DNA of 39,073 nt, taken from contig NZ_JAGDXI010000025.1 of NCBI RefSeq assembly GCF_023256325.1, forward strand, positions 1 through 39,073, written 5' to 3'. This DNA comes from Caldisphaera sp. Lineage in GTDB: Archaea > Thermoproteota > Thermoprotei_A > Sulfolobales > Acidilobaceae. The translations under genes were made by a program, and so were the position numbers. The notes under the pieces were generated by a model, which was not told where the DNA came from, did not search any database, and was given only the letters and a program-made list of their open reading frames with translations. Shown in pieces: positions 7,939 to 15,985 of this stretch (within the stretch, counting starts at the first letter, position 1; every line of letters starts with the position of its first letter).

Positions 7939-9259
7939 CTTTTCTTCTCCTCAAACTAAGACTATAATCAGATGTTCCTTTCGTTACTATTTCAATAAGT
8001 TTTGCTCTCTTTCCCTCTTTAACTCTAAGTATTCTACCTAATCTCTGTATGAATTGCCTTCTAGTTCCATAACCTCCCACTATAATAGCAATGGATGCAT
8101 CGGGTATATCAACTCCTTCATCAAAGACATTTGATGCTACAATTACCCTATATTTACTATTTCTAAAATTATCCATAATTTCCTTCCTTTCATCTTTCGG
8201 TGTCTTATATGTTACAACAGGAATCAAAAATTCTTTTGATATCCTATAAGCCATAGTAGTATCTCTTGTAAAAATAATAATTTTATTATCTTTATAAAGA
8301 TTTAATAGTTCTTTTAACTTTTTTATTTTTGAATTTGAATTTATAGCAATATTAGTCGATTCATACCAAAGTTGTAAAGCTTCTCTAGCTTCCTTATTTT
8401 TACCTGCATAATAGAGAAATCGTTTAAAATCATTAATACTTTTTAATTCTATGTTTAATCTATTTAAAATTTCTTTCATTTTCCTTCTCATTTCTTTATA
8501 TCTGATCTCTTCATCTTCTTCTAAGTTAACATAAATTCTTTCAACATCATATTCAGCTAAATACTTTCCAGATAATGTTTCAGGATTTATCTTATATATA
8601 ACAGGTCCTACCAAATCAAGCAAGAATGTATGCCTACCATCTTCTCTTTCCGGAGTTGCAGTTAATCCCATTCTATATGGAGCAGGGCTTAATTGTGCTA
8701 TTTCCATATACCCTTCAGATGGTAAATGATGAACCTCATCAAAAATTAAAAATAAAAATTTGTCCCCTAATTCATCAATTTTAGAGTATGCACTATCATA
8801 AGTAGTTACAGTAATTCCGTGAACTTCATCATACCCTCCACCAATCCTACCTGGTGTAACACTTAATTCTTTAATTACTGCCCTATACCATTGCTCAAGC
8901 AAATCTATTGTAGGGACTATAATTAATGAAGAAGATTTTAAATTGGAGATTGCCTTTAATGCTATATGCGTCTTTCCAGCTCCTGTAGGCAATACAATGA
9001 TTCCCCTCTTAACCTTTAACCATAAGCTTAATGCCTTTTCCTGATAAGTTCTTAACTTTATTCTGTCATTAATAATGGGAAAAGGGAGTGGGTCTAAAAC
9101 AGAATCTTTAACGCTTATACCAGACTCTTTAAAATAGTCAATTATTTCTTTATATTTATAAGCTAATGATATATACTTCTTCATTTTTTCGTCGTACTTC
9201 ATTTGTGGTGTATAAGTATCGGAAACTATCAATCCTTTATAATAGCTTATTCTAACCAT
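7931..9259 (-). CDS. xpb: XPB-type SF2 DNA helicase
   Basis: A 442-residue superfamily 2 helicase of the archaeal XPB/Rad25 type that opens DNA for repair, working with Bax1, encoded immediately downstream. Motif I is LPTGAGKT (residues 90-97), motif II is DEVH (174-177), motif III is GLTATPERED, which includes the RED residues (205-207) special to XPB, and motif VI is QRLGRILR in the second RecA domain. The N-terminal 65 residues form a compact damage-recognition-like domain as in other short archaeal XPBs. The ATG at 9259 has a good ribosome site (AGGAGCAAATATG). Confidence 0.95.
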   Translation of the reverse strand: MVRISYYKGLIVSDTYTPQMKYDEKMKKYISLAYKYKEIIDYFKESGISVKDSVLDPLPFPIINDRIKLRTYQEKALSLWLKVKRGIIVLPTGAGKTHIALKAISNLKSSSLIIVPTIDLLEQWYRAVIKELSVTPGRIGGGYDEVHGITVTTYDSAYSKIDELGDKFLFLIFDEVHHLPSEGYMEIAQLSPAPYRMGLTATPEREDGRHTFLLDLVGPVIYKINPETLSGKYLAEYDVERIYVNLEEDEEIRYKEMRRKMKEILNRLNIELKSINDFKRFLYYAGKNKEAREALQLWYESTNIAINSNSKIKKLKELLNLYKDNKIIIFTRDTTMAYRISKEFLIPVVTYKTPKDERKEIMDNFRNSKYRVIVASNVFDEGVDIPDASIAIIVGGYGTRRQFIQRLGRILRVKEGKRAKLIEIVTKGTSDYSLSLRRRKGV

Positions 9260-9778
9260 ATTTGCTCCTACAATTACTGGATTATATTTTACCTTAATAA
9301 ATTCTAGCTATTTTAAAAAATTAAAATAAACAATATTCTTTAGATAGAAGTAATTTCGATGCGCATATTTTAAAATTATTTTATTTATTCCTTGTCTTTA
9401 AACACATAATTATTCACAATAATTTTTATAATCATTGACTAATATAATCTCTTCTCTTCGCTCTAAAGGATAAAGGATACCTTGAGTATTAGGTTACATC
9501 ACTTAATGGATTCTGCTCCTTTATTCATGTTTTCTTTAGTTTCTTTGCACTGTTGGAATAAAATAACTTCTTCTCTTAAAATTAACAACAAATATTTTTA
9601 CTTTTTAATCCAAACAAATATCGAATGGCATAGGTCTAATTAAAAATGATAACTATAAAAGCTCTAATCTTAACGAAGATAATATATTTGTAAACTGATT
9701 TATAAAAATGTAGCTATCTTATTTTTATAAACATTAATAAATCATAAACATAACTTGTAAAAACGGAAGGGGTTGATT
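9260..9778. other. Intergenic region with decayed repeat copy B and the idi2 promoter
   Basis: This gap separates the divergent xpb and idi2 genes. The centre (about 9463-9628) is a decayed minus-strand segment related to those at 2508-2668 and 31566-31720. Near the right end, TTTTTATAAA around 9722-9730 is a likely TATA element, placing the idi2 transcript start near 9750. No intact gene is visible. Confidence 0.5.
9463..9628 (-). repeat. Decayed gene fragment, copy B of a three-copy intergenic family
   Basis: On the minus strand it reads, with several stops, IRYLFGLKSK, then EEVILFQQCKE, GAESIK and LILKVSFIL, ending in TAG at 9463-9465. This matches the order of copy A (NRYLDATLKS, GELIIFTITKE, RAELIKEV, LKILKTFTII, stop). 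At the DNA level, GGTTAC at 9492 and TTCTGCTCC around 9511 align with 2541 and 2558. Internal stops show that it is not translated. Identity of the ancestral gene is unknown. Confidence 0.4.
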
Positions 9779-10912
9779 TTGAGCACTGAAGAAAGGAAAC
9801 TAGAACATATCGATATAGTAGTTAATGAAAATGTACAGTCAAAAGAAAGCAATCTATTGGATTACGTTAGATTTGTTCACAATCCTTTGCCTGAAAATGA
9901 TTTAGATTCAATAGACTTAAGTAAAGATTTTTGTGGCAGTAGTCTAGACGCACCTCTTGTAATAACAGGTATTACAGGAGGACATCCAGAAGCGGAAAAA
10001 ATAAATGATAGCATCTCAAAAGTAGTAAACAAATTTAATTTAGCAATGGGAGTAGGAAGTCAAAGAGCAGCCATAGAAAATCCTAAATTAATTCATTCAT
10101 TCAGCATAGTTAGAGAAAATGCGCCTCATGCATTTTTGATTGCTAATATAGGAGTTGCCCAATTGAATAAAGGTTATAGTATAAAAGAGTTGGAAAAAGC
10201 AATAGATATGATTAAGGCTAACGCTATTGCAATCCATGTAAATCCTGGACAAGAGGCTTATCAGGATGAGGGGGATACAAATTTTTCAAATTTAATTTCA
10301 AAAATTGAAGAAATAAATGAAAAAATAAGTGTACCTATCATAATAAAAGAAGTTGGTAATGGATTGAACAAAGAACTTATAAAAGTTCTAAGGTCTATTG
10401 ACATAAAATGCTTTGATGTAGCAGGGTTAGGTGGAACAAATTGGATAAAAACAGAAAGCATAAGATCTAGGAAAAAACATGGATATCCTTTAAAAGAACC
10501 AGGCAAGTTGGCTGATTTTTGGGGAAATCCCACAGCTTTAAGTATAATAGAAGCGAGAATGGGCGCTATGGACTCTTACATTATAGGAAGCGGTGGAATT
10601 AGAGATGGCTTAGATGCAGCTAAGGCAATAGCATTAGGCTCTGATATAGCAGGAATGGCTTTTCCTATTTTAAAAATTTTAAAAATAGAGGGTGAAAAGG
10701 GATTGGAAAATTATATAAAGAAAATGATATACCAACTAAAAACTGTTATATTTCTTTCTGGAGGTAAAAATGTTTATTCATTATGGAAATCCAAAATAAC
10801 AATATGGGGGAGGCTAAGGGATGAGCTTTTAATTAGAGGTATTGAACCAAATGAATATTTGAACAAGAGAACACAAGCATTATTATGGAGGATGAAAGAT
10901 CATGTCATATGA
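9779..10912 (+). CDS. fni: Type 2 isopentenyl diphosphate isomerase (FMN enzyme)
   Basis: A 377-residue TIM-barrel flavoprotein that interconverts isopentenyl and dimethylallyl diphosphate, the first step towards archaeal lipid chains. Family signatures: ITGITGGHPEAEKIN, GVGSQRAA (FMN contact), and HVNPGQE around residues 153-159, where the Gln and Glu are the conserved catalytic/Mg-binding pair; AGLGGTNW and a phosphate-binding GSGGIRDGLDAAKAIALGSD follow. It probably starts at the TTG at 9779, with the run GGAAGGGG just upstream; a TTG at 9773 is also in frame. It overlaps the GGPP synthase gene by 11 bases, so the two are coupled and supply sequential steps. Confidence 0.95.
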   Translation: MSTEERKLEHIDIVVNENVQSKESNLLDYVRFVHNPLPENDLDSIDLSKDFCGSSLDAPLVITGITGGHPEAEKINDSISKVVNKFNLAMGVGSQRAAIENPKLIHSFSIVRENAPHAFLIANIGVAQLNKGYSIKELEKAIDMIKANAIAIHVNPGQEAYQDEGDTNFSNLISKIEEINEKISVPIIIKEVGNGLNKELIKVLRSIDIKCFDVAGLGGTNWIKTESIRSRKKHGYPLKEPGKLADFWGNPTALSIIEARMGAMDSYIIGSGGIRDGLDAAKAIALGSDIAGMAFPILKILKIEGEKGLENYIKKMIYQLKTVIFLSGGKNVYSLWKSKITIWGRLRDELLIRGIEPNEYLNKRTQALLWRMKDHVI

Positions 10913-11918
10913 GAATTTAAACAAAGTAGGAGAAAAATATGCGTCGCTTATAGATTCGTATATTTCAGACATATTAAGGGGGGAACCGGAGGATCTTTAT
11001 AAAGCTGCCATGCATTTGATTAAGGCTGGAGGAAAACGATTAAGGCCAATGATAACTCTTGCGTCATCAAAAGCTCTTGGAGGTGCCCCTTCAGAAGCAA
11101 AAGCAGTTTATTATGCAGCCGCGGTAGAAATTCTTCATAATTTCAGCCTAGTGCATGATGATATAATGGATAATGATGATTTTAGAAGAGGTATACCTAC
11201 TGTACATAAAATATACGGAGTTAATTGGGCCATTTTAGCTGGAGATCTGATGTTTTCTTACGCATTTTTAACGCCATATCTAGCTATTAGAGCTGGCGCA
11301 GATTATAAGGAAATTGCAAAAGCCATTGAAGTTATTGGAGACGGGTCAAGGAAGATTGCAGAGGGTCAAGGATACGATATTATGTTTGAAAAAACATGGG
11401 ACGTTGATGAAAAAGATTATCTAAAAATGATTTACTTAAAGACAGGTGCATTAATAGAGACCTCTTCAAAATTAGGAGGTATAGCATCTAATTCCGATGA
11501 CGAAATAACAGAGCTTTTGGGTCAATTTGGAAGGTTTGTAGGGCTTGCATTTCAAATAAGAGATGATATATTAGGAATATTCGGTGATCCAGCAAAGACA
11601 GGAAAGCCTATATATAATGACTTGAGAAGAGGAAAGAAAACTATTTTAGTTTTATATGCATCTAAAAGGAAGAGCGAGTGGAAAGAATTCTTTATTAAAC
11701 TTTTTTCCGGCAATCAATCTGATGAGAACATTAAAGAAGCTGTTGACATTATTAAAGAATCTGGATCGTTAAACTATGCAGAAATGCTAGCCAAAAATTA
11801 TTACAACAACGCTTTAGACAGACTTGATTCTATTGAAAAAATGGGTTTAATAAAGGACGAAGAATCATTTAAGTCTCTTAAAGAACTAGCTGAATTTTCA
11901 ATAAATAGGGACAAATAG
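10902..11918 (+). CDS. Geranylgeranyl diphosphate synthase
   Basis: A 338-residue trans-prenyltransferase that condenses isopentenyl diphosphate into C20 geranylgeranyl diphosphate, precursor of ether lipids. The first aspartate-rich motif is DDIMD (86-90) and the second is DDILGIFGD (221-229), with the GGKRLRP substrate motif at 43-49. The fifth residue before the first motif is Phe81; a bulky residue there is known to limit the product to C20 in the Sulfolobus enzyme. The start lies inside the end of the isomerase gene, and the gltX gene follows nine bases later. Length is normal. Confidence 0.94.
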   Translation: MSYENLNKVGEKYASLIDSYISDILRGEPEDLYKAAMHLIKAGGKRLRPMITLASSKALGGAPSEAKAVYYAAAVEILHNFSLVHDDIMDNDDFRRGIPTVHKIYGVNWAILAGDLMFSYAFLTPYLAIRAGADYKEIAKAIEVIGDGSRKIAEGQGYDIMFEKTWDVDEKDYLKMIYLKTGALIETSSKLGGIASNSDDEITELLGQFGRFVGLAFQIRDDILGIFGDPAKTGKPIYNDLRRGKKTILVLYASKRKSEWKEFFIKLFSGNQSDENIKEAVDIIKESGSLNYAEMLAKNYYNNALDRLDSIEKMGLIKDEESFKSLKELAEFSINRDK

Positions 11919-11927
11919 GGGATAAAG

Positions 11928-13628
11928 TTGAGCGAGGATTTAGAAAGCATAGTTTGGAAATACACTTTGTTAAATGCATTTGAACATGGGGGGAAAGCTC
12001 AAACAAACAGTGTAATGTCTATGATATTAGGAGAGAGAAGTGATCTTAGGCAGAAAGCTAGAGAAATTTCCAAAATAGTCAGTAATTTAGTTGAAAAAGT
12101 TAATGCAATGAGTATTGATGATCAGAAAAAGGAAATAGAAAAGCTTGGAATAAAGATAGAATCTAAAAAAGAAGAAAAAGAAGAAAAAACACTTCCTCCT
12201 TTGCCAAATGCTGAAATTGGTAGAGTTGTAACCAGGTTTGCACCGAATCCTGACTTCGTAATACACATCGGAAATGCAAGACCAGCGATATTAAGCTATG
12301 AGTATTCAAAGATATATAAAGGGAAGATGATTTTAAGATTTGAAGATACTGATCCAAGAACAAAAACTCCAATAAAAGAAGCATATAACCTAATAAGAGA
12401 AGATTTGAAATGGCTTGGAGTCATACCTGATGAAGAATATATACAAAGTTTAAGAATGAACTTATTTTATGATGTTGCAAAAGAAATTATAAAAAACGGG
12501 TGCGCTTACGTTGACAAATCAGGTGATGAAGGCAAAAAGCTTTTATCTAAACAGATGGAACCACCTGATAGAAATACTTCTCCAGAAAAAAACTTAGAAG
12601 AATTTGACAAAATGATAAACAATTATTATAAGGAAGGAGAAGCTATATTAAGAATAAAAACTGATGTTACCCATCCTAATCCAAGCATTAGAGATTGGAT
12701 TGCATTTAGAATTATCGATACATCGTCTTATCCGCATCCGCTTGTAGGAGATAAATATGTAACGTGGCCTACATATAATTTTGCTGTAAGCGTTGATGAT
12801 CACCTATTAGGTATAACGCATGTATTAAGAGGGAAAGAGCATGAACTTAACACAATGAAACAGGAATATATATACAAATGTCTGAAGTGGAAAATGCCTA
12901 TTTATATTCACTTTGGCAGATTGAAATTAGAAGGATTTATAATGAGCAAAAGCTATATTAGGAAAATCATGTCTGAGAATCCAAAAGAGTTCTTAGGTTA
13001 TGATGATCCAAGATTTGGTACAATTTCAGGACTGAGAAGAAGAGGCATTTTACCTGAATCTATAAAAGAGGTTATATTAGAAGTTGGCATAAAAAGCGGA
13101 GACGCTAAGTTAAGTTGGATTAACTTAGCCTCAGTTAATAGAAAGAAATTAGACCCGATAGCAGACAGATTAATGTTTGTGGAAAACCCAGTTAAGGTAA
13201 GTGTAGAACAACCTACATGCTTAAATGCAGAAATACCATTACATCCTGATGCGCCAAACAGGAAAAGGTCTATAAGTATTTGCAATGGCGATGAAGTTTT
13301 TGTAGATGAAAAAGATCTAAACTTAAAAAGATTTAGACTCATGGAATTAGGTAATTATGAATACAAAAATGGATCATTAAAGTTTATTAACAAGGATATT
13401 AGTTATGCTAGAAAAGAGAAACTACAAATAATCCAATGGGTTCCTCATAAAGAATTCAAAGAGATTTTAATTAGGGAACCCTATGGACTTCAATTTAAAG
13501 ATCATAAGGGAGTTGTAGAAAATTACATTAATAATTACAACAAAGGTTCTAGACTCCAATTTTTGAGATTTGGCTTTATAATAATTGACAATATAGATCC
13601 ATTAATAGGATTTTTAACTCACAAATGA
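11928..13628 (+). CDS. gltX: Glutamyl-tRNA synthetase (archaeal type)
   Basis: A 566-residue class I aminoacyl-tRNA synthetase of the archaeal GluRS type, which resembles GlnRS. In many archaea the enzyme also charges tRNA-Gln with glutamate for the GatDE amidotransferase; whether this one does cannot be seen. The class I signatures are HIGN (113-116) and MSKS (339-342). An N-terminal helical extension with a charged linker (KKEEKEEK around 80-87) precedes the catalytic domain, and a beta-barrel anticodon domain fills the C-terminus. The TTG start has GGGGAT six bases upstream. It shares an operon with the isoprenoid genes, an arrangement I associate with crenarchaea. Confidence 0.95.
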   Translation: MSEDLESIVWKYTLLNAFEHGGKAQTNSVMSMILGERSDLRQKAREISKIVSNLVEKVNAMSIDDQKKEIEKLGIKIESKKEEKEEKTLPPLPNAEIGRVVTRFAPNPDFVIHIGNARPAILSYEYSKIYKGKMILRFEDTDPRTKTPIKEAYNLIREDLKWLGVIPDEEYIQSLRMNLFYDVAKEIIKNGCAYVDKSGDEGKKLLSKQMEPPDRNTSPEKNLEEFDKMINNYYKEGEAILRIKTDVTHPNPSIRDWIAFRIIDTSSYPHPLVGDKYVTWPTYNFAVSVDDHLLGITHVLRGKEHELNTMKQEYIYKCLKWKMPIYIHFGRLKLEGFIMSKSYIRKIMSENPKEFLGYDDPRFGTISGLRRRGILPESIKEVILEVGIKSGDAKLSWINLASVNRKKLDPIADRLMFVENPVKVSVEQPTCLNAEIPLHPDAPNRKRSISICNGDEVFVDEKDLNLKRFRLMELGNYEYKNGSLKFINKDISYARKEKLQIIQWVPHKEFKEILIREPYGLQFKDHKGVVENYINNYNKGSRLQFLRFGFIIIDNIDPLIGFLTHK

Positions 13629-13686
13629 TTTTAACAATTAAAGCTTAAAACAACGTATATACTTAATATATTTTAGGAGAAAAAAT

Positions 13687-14367
13687 TTGATAATTGTCTA
13701 TGGAAATCAAGTAATATATCTAAATGTAAATGCTATATTATATATAGTAAGTGGCATTGTTGCCTTATCAGTTAGCCTAGTTTCATTTAAATATAATAAA
13801 ATAATTAAGGAAAATGTATTAAATTATATTAGTTTAGGATTTGCCTTATTAGGTTTAGGACTTATTATACAAGGTTCATTAATGATATTATTATCTTTTA
13901 ATATAGCAAGAATATCAGAAGACTTAAGAGCAACTTATATTTCTTCTCTAATATATTTATTTTTACAATTAATAGCATATACTATAATTACTATAGGATA
14001 TACTAGGGAAGCATATTGGAGCAATGCAGAACCATTGCTCATTACAATAATTTTAACAAAGAAGAGAGAATATTTTTTATTAGGCGCATACGTATTTGAT
14101 GCAGTTCAAATAATATTAATATTTTTATTAGGACTTATAGTATTTTCAGGCTATTTAATTCATATGAAAAATAAAAATACTTTCTCATTGCTCGTTTTAA
14201 TAGCCTTCTCATTAATGCTAATTTCCCATATAGTTTATTTGCTGTCATCTCTATCATTTTCAGTAAATTACTATTTTATAGCAAACATAATACAATTTTT
14301 GGGTTTCCTTTCGTTATTAATATTTTTAATAAGGAGTGGTCATATTGGTAGAACAAAAGAAAAATAG
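13687..14367 (+). CDS. Six-helix membrane protein of unknown function
   Basis: A 226-residue protein with hydrophobic helices at about 12-34, 47-70, 86-104, 129-157, 165-187 and 194-215, and a basic tail (GRTKEK). I do not recognise a family. The TTG start has a strong AGGAGA site six bases before it. The end overlaps the start of a small winged-helix protein by 23 bases, so the pair is probably co-translated. A membrane protein coupled to a DNA-binding protein suggests a sensor or an anchor for the regulator, which is inference. It lies 58 bases after gltX but has TATA-like sequence of its own near 13660-13672. Confidence 0.8.
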   Translation: MIIVYGNQVIYLNVNAILYIVSGIVALSVSLVSFKYNKIIKENVLNYISLGFALLGLGLIIQGSLMILLSFNIARISEDLRATYISSLIYLFLQLIAYTIITIGYTREAYWSNAEPLLITIILTKKREYFLLGAYVFDAVQIILIFLLGLIVFSGYLIHMKNKNTFSLLVLIAFSLMLISHIVYLLSSLSFSVNYYFIANIIQFLGFLSLLIFLIRSGHIGRTKEK

Positions 14368-14629
14368 ATCAAGAGTAAAGATATACTTAGACATATTGGA
14401 AACCATAGAAAAAGAAGATAAAGCGAGATTAACAAGGATTATGTATAACGCGAATATTCCCTATGATAGATTATTAAAATATATAGATGAATTAAAACAA
14501 AAAGAAATAATAAATGAGATAAATGATGGAGACAACAGATATTATATCTTAACAAACAAAGGTAAAGAGTTTGTAAAAGAACTCAAAAAGATTGATTCGT
14601 TTCTAAGGGGATTTGGTCTAAGCTTATAG
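14345..14629 (+). CDS. Small winged-helix DNA-binding regulator
   Basis: A 94-residue protein with the layout of an archaeal winged-helix regulator (HTH_45/PadR-like): helix 1 (RVKIYLDILETIEKE), helices 2-3 with a recognition helix (YDRLLKYIDELKQKEII), and a beta wing with the signature NRYYILTNKGKEFVKEL. I set the start at the TTG at 14345 because AGGAGTGGT at 14332-14340 sits just before it; the GTG at 14336 lies inside that site. Overlap with the membrane protein gene shows coupling. A repeated, partly palindromic sequence starts at its stop codon, directly ahead of the agl3 promoter, so it may control itself or the next operon. Confidence 0.82.
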   Translation: MVEQKKNRSRVKIYLDILETIEKEDKARLTRIMYNANIPYDRLLKYIDELKQKEIINEINDGDNRYYILTNKGKEFVKELKKIDSFLRGFGLSL

Positions 14630-14654
14630 ACAGTTTGTCTATACTGTCTGTACT
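14628..14654. promoter_or_regulatory. Operator-like 9-bp-periodic repeat ahead of the agl3 promoter
   Basis: AGACAGT (14628-14634) and ACTGTCT (14643-14649) form a perfect inverted repeat with an eight-base spacer. GTCTATACT (14637-14645) is followed immediately by GTCTGTACT (14646-14654), a tandem nine-base repeat with one mismatch. The AGAC/GTCT cores recur every nine bases. The element ends seven bases before the TATA box at 14661, a classic place for a regulator to block or aid TBP/TFB. A winged-helix gene ends on its first bases, making its product the first candidate to bind. A role as terminator hairpin is the alternative. Confidence 0.5.
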
Positions 14655-14660
14655 TGCTAG

Positions 14661-14670
14661 TATATATTTA
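14661..14670 (+). promoter_or_regulatory. Probable TATA box of the agl3 operon
   Basis: TATATATTTA is centred about 27 nt before position 14692, giving a short leader that contains the GGGGGAT ribosome site and the ATG at 14702. Confidence 0.5.
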
Positions 14671-14701
14671 TCATAATTTACGTTTCTTTTTGGGGGATAT
14701 A

Positions 14702-15979
14702 ATGAAAGGACCAATTATAATATTTGGCGCCGATGGTTATATAGGTTGGCCATTATCAATACATTTAGGAGTCAAATATGACATACCAATAATAATGGTT
14801 GACAATTTTTCGACAAGAGCATTAGTTAAATCAGTAAAATCTGATTCATTAACACCGATAAAGTCTATGTCAGAAAGACTAATAGCTTATAAAGAAACCT
14901 TTGGAAAAGACAATCTAATATTTGAACCAATTGATGCAAGAGACCCTGAGCAAGTTGATCATTTAATTTCAAAATATAAACCTGAGGCTGTTGTACATCT
15001 CGCACAACAAAGGAGTGCTCCTTTTAGTATGATTGACCAAGAACATGTGCTTTATACAGAAATTAACAATGTTATTTCGAACATAAATATAATGTTTTCA
15101 TTAATAAGGCACTCTCCAGGAGCTCATTTGCTTAAAATGGGCTCTATGGGAGAATATGGAACACCTAATATAGAAATCACGGAAGGAGATATAGAAATAG
15201 AATATAAAAATAGGAAAACAAAAGTTATGTTTCCTAGGTTTGGACAAAGCTACTACCATCTTACAAAAATTTTCGATACGTATAATTTGCTTTTAACAAA
15301 TAAACTTCATGGAATCAAGGCAACTGATGTTATGCAAGGAGTAGTATATGGAACTAAAATTGACGAAATAGTTAATGAATCATTAGAAACAAGATTTGAT
15401 TTTGATTCCAATTGGGGAACCGTTATAAACAAATATGTAGTCCAAGCTGTAATTTTAAATGAACTGTTAATTTATGGAAAAGGGAAACAAACAAGAGGAT
15501 TCTTATCATTATATGATAGTATTAATGCCTTAACTCTATTATTAGAGAATCCACCTAAAGAAGGAGAATATAGAGTTGTTAATCAGCTAGATGAGATCTA
15601 TAATACATTAGAGCTCGCTAACAAAGTATTAGAGATAGCAAACGAATTTGGAATTAAACCAAATGTAAAGCACATAGATAATCCTAGAGTAGAGGCAGAA
15701 GAACATTATTATAGCGTAGAGCATAAAATCCTGCCGTCCCTTGGATTTTCAAGGAAAAAAGATATTAAAGACGTAATTAGAGAAATATTTGAAACAGTAA
15801 TACAATACAAACACAGAGCTATGATTCTAAAAGAACTCATATATCCAACGGTAAAGTGGAGAAACTTAAAACACATGAGATCAGATTTATTCCCGATGCC
15901 AGAAGAATATATGAGAGTATTGAGCAAAAATGAAATTATGAAATACTTTGGTCCAGTTATTGAAGAAAGGATAGGGTGA
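14702..15979 (+). CDS. agl3: UDP-sulfoquinovose synthase (Agl3/SQD1 family)
   Basis: A 425-residue short-chain dehydrogenase/epimerase that combines UDP-glucose with sulfite to give UDP-sulfoquinovose, the sulfosugar donor used in Sulfolobus N-glycans. Visible features: the NAD-binding GADGYIG (9-15), MGSMGEYGTPNI near 146-156, which closely follows the SQD1 active-site segment, catalytic Tyr185 and Lys189 in YHLTK, and downstream the family blocks QGVVYG, GKGKQTRGFLSLYD and NPRVEAEEHYY. The start is the ATG at 14702, 16 codons inside the longest frame, because GGGGGAT lies just before it. It is the first gene of an operon with a glycosyltransferase and two transporters, fitting surface glycan synthesis. 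Confidence 0.95.
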   Translation: MKGPIIIFGADGYIGWPLSIHLGVKYDIPIIMVDNFSTRALVKSVKSDSLTPIKSMSERLIAYKETFGKDNLIFEPIDARDPEQVDHLISKYKPEAVVHLAQQRSAPFSMIDQEHVLYTEINNVISNINIMFSLIRHSPGAHLLKMGSMGEYGTPNIEITEGDIEIEYKNRKTKVMFPRFGQSYYHLTKIFDTYNLLLTNKLHGIKATDVMQGVVYGTKIDEIVNESLETRFDFDSNWGTVINKYVVQAVILNELLIYGKGKQTRGFLSLYDSINALTLLLENPPKEGEYRVVNQLDEIYNTLELANKVLEIANEFGIKPNVKHIDNPRVEAEEHYYSVEHKILPSLGFSRKKDIKDVIREIFETVIQYKHRAMILKELIYPTVKWRNLKHMRSDLFPMPEEYMRVLSKNEIMKYFGPVIEERIG

Positions 15980-15985
15980 AAATTA

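Noticed and set aside
12998-13342. Minus-strand 114-codon frame inside gltX
   Set aside because: It lies antisense to conserved GluRS sequence; composition is the mirror of the real gene.
14654-14701. Sixteen extra N-terminal codons for Agl3
   Set aside because: They cover the TATA box and ribosome site; the family start aligns with the ATG at 14702.
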